A stretch of 64,000 nucleotides of DNA from the NCBI RefSeq assembly GCF_014596525.1, contig NZ_MSJP01000014.1:52862-116861 (forward strand), in the 5' to 3' direction. Both the position numbers and the translations under genes were made by a program. Of the stretch, positions 44,214 to 51,380 are shown piece by piece (position 1 is the first letter of the stretch; every line of letters starts with the position of its first letter). Under the pieces are notes generated by a model, which was given only the letters and a program-made list of their open reading frames with translations, was not told the DNA's origin and did no database searches. This DNA is from Streptomyces sp. CBMA291. GTDB lineage: Bacteria; Actinomycetota; Actinomycetes; Streptomycetales; Streptomycetaceae.

Positions 44214-45872
44214 TTACTCCTGAGGGACGCGTGTGGCGGGGAACTGGAGTCGGTGTTCGTCGTACGCGGTCTCAAGACTGGCCGCGTCCTTGATCCACTC
44301 GTCCATGAGGGTCGCCACCTTCTGGTCGCTGAAGTCGACGTTCGACGGGGTGATCTCCGCCAGGGTCTCGATGTCGCCGCACCCGTCAAGCGTGCGTTTG
44401 AGCTTGAGCGCGGCAGCGATGCGGCGAAGGTCGCTGACGAAGTCGAGCACGGTGACTCGCTCTTTGCCGTCGCGCAGGCGAAGACCGCGCCCAAGCTGCT
44501 GAACGAAGATGCGGCGGGAGTGAGTGACTCGCGCGAAACAGAGGATATTCACGTCCGGCACATCGACACCCTCGTTGAGGATGTCGACCGCAGTCAGGAT
44601 GGGCACTTCGCCGGACCGGAAGGCGAGTAGGCGGTTCTGCCGCTCCCTCTTGGCCAGTCCGGCATGGATGGCGAGAGCACCTGACCAAAGGGGGGTGCGC
44701 CGCAGCATGTCAGCGAGCCGCTCGGCGTGCTCGATAGTCCGGCAGAAAACAATGGCCCGGGGACTTCGTGTACCGGCCCACGCCATGGCCAGCTCGTCGC
44801 GAATGGCCTCATCCCGCTGAGGCAGAAACAGCTTGGCGTTGAGTTCGGCCAATCCGTACGCATGATCGCTGGCCTCGCGGACGATGTCCCAATCGATGTC
44901 GTCGACGAACAGGCGGTAGTCGACCTGCGCGAGGTATCCGCGCCGCATGCCCTCCTCGATCCCCAGACTGAAGCTGGGTTCGCCAAGCTGGTGGGTGATG
45001 TCGTGCTTGTCCCCACGCCATGGGGTCGCCGTGACGCCCAGGTGTCTGGCGGAGCTCAGGAGTTCCAGCAGCTCGTCGTACTGCCCTTCTTCACTCACGT
45101 GGTGGGCCTCGTCGATCATGACGAGGCCGGGACGGTATCCGAATCGCGCCGCAGCCAGCGCCGAGCCCACCGTCGCGCAGGTGAGACCGGAAAGATCGTC
45201 GGGACGAGTGTCGCCCGTGAGGAGCCGCGTCGGGACATCCTTGGGCAGGTGCCGCCAGAGCGCCCGCTCCAGTTGCTGAACGAGGTCCTTCGCATGCGCG
45301 ACGACCAGGACCTGGTCCTGGGGGCAGCGTCGCAGGTGTGCCGCGATCACCTCACCTCCTACGACCGTTTTGCCAAGGCCGGTGGCCAGCACGAGCAGCG
45401 CACGCCCCGAGGAGTCGAGATCGGAGTCCAGCGCTTGGAGCGCCTCGGTCTGATACGGCCTTGGCGTCACTCGTCCGAAGCGGGGTGGTACCCGGTCGAA
45501 GCTCGTCGTCAGATCCGTTCCGCCCCACAGCAGGATCGCAGGGCCTAGGCGTGCCAGATTCGCCACCCGCTTCAGGGCCTCGGGGCTGAACCGAGTGTTG
45601 GTGACGACGACGGCTTTGTGAGCGCGATAGTGGTCCCGGGCCCGAGCGACCTCGTCCACCGCGTCGGCCCCTACGGCCCTCCGGCGCTTCCACTTGCACT
45701 GGAACACCCAGGTCTCACCTCTGTGCCGGGCGAGGATGTCACCCCCCTCGTCACCGGAGCCGTCGATGTTGGACACATCGGAGAATCCCAGGTGCCACAG
45801 AAGGCGTTCCACGCGCCGAGGAAACTGCGTGGGGCCGGAGTCCAGCAGAGCGGCGGCGTCAAGGAATCGCAT
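44214..45872 (-). CDS. DEAD/DEAH-box SF2 helicase with N-terminal Mrr-like nuclease domain
   Basis: A 552-residue protein. Residues 15-110 look like an Mrr/restriction-endonuclease fold: GSGDEGGDILARHRGETWVFQCKW provides D45 and the Q58-x-K60 pair expected for metal-dependent cleavage. The SF2 core follows: PRPYQTEALQAL (Q motif), LATGLGKTVVGG (Walker A), VMIDEAHHVS (DEAH), GVTATPWRGDK (motif III), IVFCRTIEHAERL, and QQLGRGLRLRDGKE (motif VI). This is the ATP-driven translocase plus nuclease arrangement of restriction enzymes. The ATG at 45870-45872 follows GGGAGGGTGG. It starts 10 bp after the GHKL gene stop, as part of one operon. Confidence 0.9.
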   Translation of the reverse strand: MRFLDAAALLDSGPTQFPRRVERLLWHLGFSDVSNIDGSGDEGGDILARHRGETWVFQCKWKRRRAVGADAVDEVARARDHYRAHKAVVVTNTRFSPEALKRVANLARLGPAILLWGGTDLTTSFDRVPPRFGRVTPRPYQTEALQALDSDLDSSGRALLVLATGLGKTVVGGEVIAAHLRRCPQDQVLVVAHAKDLVQQLERALWRHLPKDVPTRLLTGDTRPDDLSGLTCATVGSALAAARFGYRPGLVMIDEAHHVSEEGQYDELLELLSSARHLGVTATPWRGDKHDITHQLGEPSFSLGIEEGMRRGYLAQVDYRLFVDDIDWDIVREASDHAYGLAELNAKLFLPQRDEAIRDELAMAWAGTRSPRAIVFCRTIEHAERLADMLRRTPLWSGALAIHAGLAKRERQNRLLAFRSGEVPILTAVDILNEGVDVPDVNILCFARVTHSRRIFVQQLGRGLRLRDGKERVTVLDFVSDLRRIAAALKLKRTLDGCGDIETLAEITPSNVDFSDQKVATLMDEWIKDAASLETAYDEHRLQFPATRVPQE

Positions 45873-45882
45873 TCCACCCTCC

Positions 45883-48219
45883 CTACGTGTTGTCGGCGAG
45901 ATCACGCGCGATGAGTCTGCAGCTGATCCTGATTCGTGCCAGCTCCTCCACATCGAGGCGTGGGCGGTGCTGTTCCAGAAGCGCGAGGTCCCCCAGGGGG
46001 TTGATCAGACGCTCCACGACGAGCGCCCGGGCGCCGGGATCGCTCAGAGCGATGTACCCACGCTTGAAAACGCACCCATCGAGGAAGGTCCCCGGGGAGC
46101 CCTGGATGATGCGGATGACTGCACTGGCCGGTACATAGCGGATAAACGCACCGCTGGAGATCGCGTCGTTCCAGGGAGTCACTCCGCCGGCCTCGACCGC
46201 GAACCGGCGCTCGGAGTCAGCTCGCTCATCCTTCGTAAGCAGCAGCCAGTGCACCGCCGGGTCCGCCGAGATAGGCGCCACCATCGCCTTGCGCACCAGT
46301 TCCAGAAGCCTCTCGGATTCCTCCGCCGTCGCCGCCGACGTCAGCCGAGGGCTGGAGGTGTGGCTCTTGAGCTGCGCCACGATCTCGCTCAAGGGCATCG
46401 ATACGTTGTTCGCCCTGACCCGCATGAACTCCGCGACCTCGACGAGCGCGAGGTCACGAATGTCCGCCCCATGCTCGCGAAAGAGCGAGTGGCCCGCGTC
46501 GACGAACACATCCAGGCGTGGGGCTCGAACCATCGAGACGATCACAGGTGCGGGCCGCTCGTCCTTGGTGGCGAGGCTCTGCCCTCGGACCGCCCAGGCC
46601 GTCAGGTCCACGCGGCCCAATTCCTCAAGGTAGTACGAGCCTGTCAGATCCACGATGGGGTCGGCGCTGTCCCGGTATCGCTGGAGCCGCTGATCCAACG
46701 TCTCCACCGTTGCGACCTCGGCCTCGGCGAGCGTTTCGCCAGCCGAGGTCGTGCCCGGCGCCGTACCGCCTTCCGGCTCGACATCCGGTTCAAGGAGTCC
46801 CGCCCCGAATCCGGGGAGGATCTCGTCGTTCTCCGGTTGAGGATCCACCACTATCGGGTTGTCGTGATGGTAGGCGGCGCGGTACCACAACTCGTCACTC
46901 TGATAGTCGTAGCCACCCAGCCGCATCAGCCCGGCCCACTTCACCGCCGTCTCGTGCAGAGCGTTACGTCCATCGCCAGGGATCAGGTAGTTGAGCCCTG
47001 GGTCCTGTCGGCGGAATCCCGCGAAAAGCAGGGCGAGAGGACTGCGATTCTCCGCCCGTCCGAGAGACTTGGCGATCTTGGGACGCAGGGGACTTGTCCC
47101 GCGGACCTCGCGCAGGACTTGACGCCACTCGGCTGTCTCGAACTCGAAGGCGGTTTTCTGATAGTTCGGCGTAACATGATCGCAATGGATCTCACCGACG
47201 ATCCGGCCCATCTGCACAGCGCCCGAGTCGATGGGGTACTCCAGCTCCGCCTCGTCGATGTCGTCCTCGTCCTGCCACAAGAAGACACGCTTGTCCTTGA
47301 GCATGATCTTGCGCCCGTTACGGAGGAAGTCCAGCCCGTAGTCGGTGCGATGAAGGTAGCGCTGGATCCCGATCCAGCCCCAGATCTTGCGCTCGCGCAG
47401 CTCCAGGCGGTCCTGACCGCATTCCTCACAGTGCTCCGCATCGGCGGTGCTCCAGTACCCGCACGCCATGCAGGCTTTCTTGGAGCTCAGCGTACGGTCG
47501 ATTCTCTGAACGGCATGGATCTCGACACCCTGGCGGGTGACGGTCCTCTTCTCGTCCCAGACACAGGGCAGACGCGGCCTGACCTTCTTGCCATTGAGCG
47601 TGAGTAGGAAGCCCTTCTCGGCCAGCAGATAGCTGTATACGTCTCCGAGCTTTTCCCGGATCACATTCTGCGTCTTAGGACGGCAGAGTGTGGCGTACTG
47701 CTCCTGCTTGAGCTCGCTGATCGTGACCGTCGTGCCATGCTCGCCGCGATTGGCCTTGGGGACCAAGCGGTACGGTGCCTGGTACTTGGAGGAGTTGGCG
47801 ATCCGCGCCAAATCCAGGGTCACCTCGATCCAGTCCGAATCGCCGGCACGGCTGGTACGTACCGTGGTTCTCCGACCGAGCCGGGCCGTGCTGATGTTGA
47901 AGCCCATTCCGAACAGGCCGAGGGAACCGTGTCGACCGTTGCTCGTCCAGCCCGCGCTGATGGCGTTGGTGACGGCCTCCAGGCTCATGCCCCGGCCGTT
48001 GTCCTGCACCTTGATCTCAGCTGTCGCACGTTGTGAGTTCGCCGGGGGGAGCGAGACCGCAACCGAGGGCCGGTCCACCGTTCCGCCAGCCGCCTGGAAC
48101 TCGTCGAAGGAGTTGTCGATCAGCTCGGCCAAGCACTGCCAGTGAGAGAACTCGATGTCGCCGAGCACGCCCAGGATACGTGGGTGTGGCGTGACGTTGA
48201 TGTACTGGTTCTCGGTCAC
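45883..48219 (-). CDS. GHKL (MORC/MutL/Hsp90-like) ATPase with zinc ribbon
   Basis: A 778-residue ATPase. The GHKL motifs are clear: N box CLAELIDNSFDEF (N36), G1 KVQDNGRGMS, and GSLGLFGMGFNISTARLG for the lid. No histidine kinase phosphoacceptor domain is present. A CxxC-x11-CxxC zinc ribbon lies at about residues 252-270 (CMACGYWSTADAEHCEECG). An S5-like transducer region (GWIGIQRYLHRTDYGLDFLRNGR) and a long C-terminal part of unknown fold follow. MORC-type ATPases of this shape occur in bacterial restriction-modification operons. The GTG start (48217-48219) overlaps the upstream small gene by 4 bp. Confidence 0.88.
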   Translation of the reverse strand: MTENQYINVTPHPRILGVLGDIEFSHWQCLAELIDNSFDEFQAAGGTVDRPSVAVSLPPANSQRATAEIKVQDNGRGMSLEAVTNAISAGWTSNGRHGSLGLFGMGFNISTARLGRRTTVRTSRAGDSDWIEVTLDLARIANSSKYQAPYRLVPKANRGEHGTTVTISELKQEQYATLCRPKTQNVIREKLGDVYSYLLAEKGFLLTLNGKKVRPRLPCVWDEKRTVTRQGVEIHAVQRIDRTLSSKKACMACGYWSTADAEHCEECGQDRLELRERKIWGWIGIQRYLHRTDYGLDFLRNGRKIMLKDKRVFLWQDEDDIDEAELEYPIDSGAVQMGRIVGEIHCDHVTPNYQKTAFEFETAEWRQVLREVRGTSPLRPKIAKSLGRAENRSPLALLFAGFRRQDPGLNYLIPGDGRNALHETAVKWAGLMRLGGYDYQSDELWYRAAYHHDNPIVVDPQPENDEILPGFGAGLLEPDVEPEGGTAPGTTSAGETLAEAEVATVETLDQRLQRYRDSADPIVDLTGSYYLEELGRVDLTAWAVRGQSLATKDERPAPVIVSMVRAPRLDVFVDAGHSLFREHGADIRDLALVEVAEFMRVRANNVSMPLSEIVAQLKSHTSSPRLTSAATAEESERLLELVRKAMVAPISADPAVHWLLLTKDERADSERRFAVEAGGVTPWNDAISSGAFIRYVPASAVIRIIQGSPGTFLDGCVFKRGYIALSDPGARALVVERLINPLGDLALLEQHRPRLDVEELARIRISCRLIARDLADNT

Positions 48220-48461
48220 TGCCGACCCCCGTCTTCCTCGTAAACAGATGCGTAGCGGGCAAACGCCAAGCGCGCCCACCCGTGACTCGGTGCCCCCGCC
48301 GGCCGTGGCCTCGGCCCATCCACCAGCATGGCGTCAACCCTAATGGGCAGCTCCAGCACCTGCGGGGCATAGATCTCGAAACCCTGGCGGGAGCCGTTCC
48401 GCAGCCTGCCCAGGAGAGCGTTCCCCCGCGGATTCCCGTGGGTGGGGCTCACCTCACACAC
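48216..48461 (-). CDS. Small protein coupled to the GHKL ATPase gene
   Basis: A probable 81-residue product, not recognised. Its stop overlaps the ATPase GTG by four bases (GTGA), the third-position bias fits coding, and the tail reads RLAFARYASVYEEDGGRQ. The start is uncertain: GTG codons at 48461 and 48452 lack a good ribosome-binding site. GFEIYAPQVLELPIRVDAM is the best-structured stretch. The 186 bp between this and the Vsr gene holds nothing else I can support. Confidence 0.45.
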   Translation of the reverse strand: MCEVSPTHGNPRGNALLGRLRNGSRQGFEIYAPQVLELPIRVDAMLVDGPRPRPAGAPSHGWARLAFARYASVYEEDGGRQ

Positions 48462-48647
48462 GGGAACGCGCGGGAGTCACCATCGATCCGAGCGGCGGTA
48501 CGGATCCACTCGGGTCCCTCGCCCGAGGCAGGTCTCGTCGCGGGAGGCTGTCCTCGCGCAAGACGACGGCAGTGGCCGCATCGCTTCACGCGGGCTGTCC
48601 GATGTCGTCGATGCCCCACCGCATGGCGAGAAAGCCGTATTACACGA

Positions 48648-49424
48648 CTAGTGGTTCGCGCGGCGGACCGCAGGGATGATCCGTCGTGCCACGTCCTCCG
48701 GTGCCTCGTGCTCCCAAGCCCGGATGACCGTCCAGCCCGCTTCCTCCAGGATCCGATTGGTCTCGGCGTCCCGCCGCTGGTTCTCCGCGAACTTCTCGCT
48801 CCAGAACTCCTTGTTCCTCATCGCCGGCCGATGGTGTTCCGGGCAGACATGCCAGAAGCAACCATCGACGAAGACCGCGACTCGGGCCCTCGGGAACAGC
48901 ACATCCGCGCTACGCCGGAGGCCCTGGATGGGCGGTGCGTTGACCCTGTAGCGGAGCCCCTTCTTGAAGAGGAGAGACCTGAGCTCCCTTTCGGGCCTCG
49001 TGTCCCTCCCTCGGTTGCCCTTCATCGATGCGCGGACCGCAGGCGTCGAAGCCGTCGACCCCTCGGGCAAGGTCGCCTCTCTCAAGAGGCCCTTGGCCCA
49101 GGCCAGCCGCCACCCCTCAGCGAGGTTGGCCTCGCGACTAGCGTGCTCGACCTCGCCCAGATAGCGCTCCGGGGACTTCCTCCCGTCGCCCCAACGCAAT
49201 GACGCGCGGATGCGCCGCGTCTTGGGCAGGACCCTCAAGGAGACCGAGGCATGAGCCACGCGGCCGTCCCCCAGGTCAACCTCACGCCGGTGGCGGCCAC
49301 CGGCCGCTTTGTCCTGCTCGGTGGACAGGGTCTTCCGAGTCCTCCCCGGCCGCCCTTTCCAGGCGCGATCAGGCGGTGGCTTGTCCTTCCAACCATTCTG
49401 AGGTGGCTTCGCCACATCACTCAC
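48648..49424 (-). CDS. Very-short-patch-repair-like endonuclease (Vsr family)
   Basis: A 258-residue nuclease. The C-terminal Vsr domain (about 140-250) contains RGRDTRPERELRSLLFKKGLRYR, SADVLFPRARVAVFVDGCFWH, NKEFWSEKFAENQRRDAETN and AGWTVIRAWEH, as in enzymes that nick T:G mismatches arising from deaminated 5-methylcytosine. The N-terminal 120 residues are an extension with DLGDGRVAHASVSLRV and KSPERYLGEVEHASREANL, absent from E. coli Vsr. The GTG start overlaps the methyltransferase stop (GTGA), so repair and methylation are coupled. Confidence 0.88.
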   Translation of the reverse strand: MSDVAKPPQNGWKDKPPPDRAWKGRPGRTRKTLSTEQDKAAGGRHRREVDLGDGRVAHASVSLRVLPKTRRIRASLRWGDGRKSPERYLGEVEHASREANLAEGWRLAWAKGLLREATLPEGSTASTPAVRASMKGNRGRDTRPERELRSLLFKKGLRYRVNAPPIQGLRRSADVLFPRARVAVFVDGCFWHVCPEHHRPAMRNKEFWSEKFAENQRRDAETNRILEEAGWTVIRAWEHEAPEDVARRIIPAVRRANH

Positions 49425-50746
49425 TGTCCTTGGCCGGGTGCCGTATCGAGGGCTTTGGCCACCGCGTCGGCGAATACCGCGCCAAGCTTCACGGGGACCG
49501 CGTTGCCCAGCTGCCGCATTTTCTCCCCCCGGGGGCCTTCCAGCTTCCAATCATCGGGAAAGGTCATGACGCGCGCGGTCTCGCGAACAGTCATGTACCT
49601 GTGCCTGTAGGCGGTGCCTCCAGGAGTCTCCAGATCATCGGTCAGCATCACGGACTCCCCACCCGGGACGCCGTGCACACCGGCCTTCACGGTCTTGGCG
49701 GGACGGTCCAATTCATTGGGCGTATGACCCTTGTAAATCCGAGCGCCGGGCCAGCCGATGTGATCGGTGAACCCGCCGGCACGATACTCATTACGGTCGA
49801 GCCTGTCCCACGGAATCTTCGGAAGAGGCTTGCCCTCGTTCTCGTCGATGCCGGTAATGGCGTCCCGGAAGGTGCGCCAGGGCCTCGATTCATCCGGGAT
49901 GAGCGAATCATCCTTGCGGAGTCCGGCCCTGGCCCTGGCCTTGGCCGCATCGCGCACGCGATCGGGAGTTTCGGGATGGCGCTTCCAGTAAGAGCCGCCG
50001 AATTCGTCCAGCATGGACCGGAATAGCGCCTGATCGGAGTAGTGGGGAAGCACATCCTTGCGGAACTGTTCGATGTCGACGCAGAGGTCCTCACGGAAGG
50101 CGACAATGATAATACGGTGCCTGATCTGGGGGACTCCGTAATCGGCGGCATTGACGCGCGTCATCACCACTTTGTATCGCTCCGCGGGATCACCGGCCTT
50201 CCCACGTCCAGCATCGATGAGATTCCGGTCGTGCTCATGCCAGGGTGTATTGGGATCCCGCAGCTCGAAAGGCATCTCCATCTCGCGCAAGATGTAGTCG
50301 AGGTACGGTTTGAACGATGGCCTGAGCAGTCCCACGACATTCTCGCAGATGACAGCCTTGGGCCGGATCTGTCGCATCGCCCTGAACATCTGCGGGAACA
50401 TGTTGCGCTTGTCCTCGTCCCCCTTGGCGATCCCACCCAGGCTGAACGGCTGGCATGGTGGACCGCCAGCGAGTACGTCCACACGGCCGCGCAGATACCG
50501 CATGTCCAAGTCCTGGACGTCACCCTCCACCAGCGGCCACGGCTCCCCGGGCTCGGGAACACGCTCCTCGTCCCCCCGAGGCTTCGCCCCGTTCGCCTCA
50601 AGGGTCTGACACGCCCGCGGCGCGAACTCGTTGAACAGCAATGGCCGGAAGCCCGCCCCGTGGACCGCCATGGCCAGGCCGCCCGCCCCCGCGAACAACT
50701 CGACCCCGGTGCGATCACGCTTTGGCTCTTCTTGCAGTTCAGACAT
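49421..50746 (-). CDS. DNA (cytosine-5-)-methyltransferase
   Basis: A 441-residue C5 methyltransferase. Motif I is ELFAGAGGLAMAV, motif IV GGPPCQPFSLGG with the catalytic cysteine, motif VI AVICENVVGLL, motif VIII PQIRHRIIIVAF, motif X QLGNAVPVKLGAVF. The target-recognition region between motifs VIII and IX spans about residues 220-370; the recognition sequence cannot be read from it. The ATG at 50744-50746 heads the operon. The gene is less GC-rich than the core, consistent with transfer. Confidence 0.95.
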   Translation of the reverse strand: MSELQEEPKRDRTGVELFAGAGGLAMAVHGAGFRPLLFNEFAPRACQTLEANGAKPRGDEERVPEPGEPWPLVEGDVQDLDMRYLRGRVDVLAGGPPCQPFSLGGIAKGDEDKRNMFPQMFRAMRQIRPKAVICENVVGLLRPSFKPYLDYILREMEMPFELRDPNTPWHEHDRNLIDAGRGKAGDPAERYKVVMTRVNAADYGVPQIRHRIIIVAFREDLCVDIEQFRKDVLPHYSDQALFRSMLDEFGGSYWKRHPETPDRVRDAAKARARAGLRKDDSLIPDESRPWRTFRDAITGIDENEGKPLPKIPWDRLDRNEYRAGGFTDHIGWPGARIYKGHTPNELDRPAKTVKAGVHGVPGGESVMLTDDLETPGGTAYRHRYMTVRETARVMTFPDDWKLEGPRGEKMRQLGNAVPVKLGAVFADAVAKALDTAPGQGQ

Positions 50747-50946
50747 TATGAAAGCATACCGCGGAAACGATGATCGCGGGAACCGCTGTCGAGAACACCT
50801 CCCGTAGGCAGCCGAGCATGGCCAGACCGGCCAACCCGCCGTCCCCCGGCGACGAAGGCCGATCACATCCCGCGCGGGAAACGGCGGCGCCCATGAGGCG
50901 AAGGGCCGCTACGACTCCCGGGCGACCGCCAGGACACCAGGGCGTC

Positions 50947-51180
50947 TCACTGTCGCGGCGACCTGCCATTCCAGGCCGCGAACAGCCCCAGCCCCACGCT
51001 GGTGACCGCGGTGAACGCCTCGGATCCGGCGATCATGAAGACGCCCGCCACCAAGGTGATCAAGAGCATCAGCGCGACCAGGTCGAGCACTCGCCCACGG
51101 GTCGGCGCCTCCCGCGACGACCCCGCCGCAGGGTCGATCCGAGAATCGGACGGTGTACCGGTCTCTTCGATCTCATCCAT
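50947..51180 (-). CDS. Small membrane protein
   Basis: A 77-residue protein. Residues 1-30 are acidic and hydrophilic (MDEIEETGTPSDSRID). Two hydrophobic segments follow: VLDLVALMLLITLVAGVFMIAG and AFTAVTSVGLGLFAAW. The ATG is at 51178-51180; the ribosome-binding site is weak. No family recognised. It lies between the methyltransferase and the WD40 gene, 200 bp from each. Confidence 0.55.
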   Translation of the reverse strand: MDEIEETGTPSDSRIDPAAGSSREAPTRGRVLDLVALMLLITLVAGVFMIAGSEAFTAVTSVGLGLFAAWNGRSPRQ

Positions 51181-51380
51181 GCGCCCAGCCCATCAGCCCC
51201 GCCCGGCGCACCCAACGCGGCACGAAGGAATCCGGATAAGCTCGATCACCGCAGGCCATCGCCGGACGACATGACCAGGCGAGCGAACACGGACTAGGTA
51301 CGGTGGGGTTCGGCAGAATTCGGTCCTGTTCGACGAGCGCGTCCTACGCTGAGGCCCACAGACCACCAGGGGGGACATAC

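Noticed and set aside
48282..49202. Plus-strand 306-residue frame opposite the Vsr gene
   Set aside because: It is antisense to a confidently identified Vsr domain and carries no recognisable motif.
43552..50746. BREX, DISARM or CglI/NgoAVII-type classification of the defence operon
   Set aside because: There is no pglZ/pglX-like gene, no DUF1998-containing DrmA/DrmB pair, and no phospholipase-D plus B3 restriction subunit. The GHKL ATPase and Vsr point to the MORC/MutL-type group instead.
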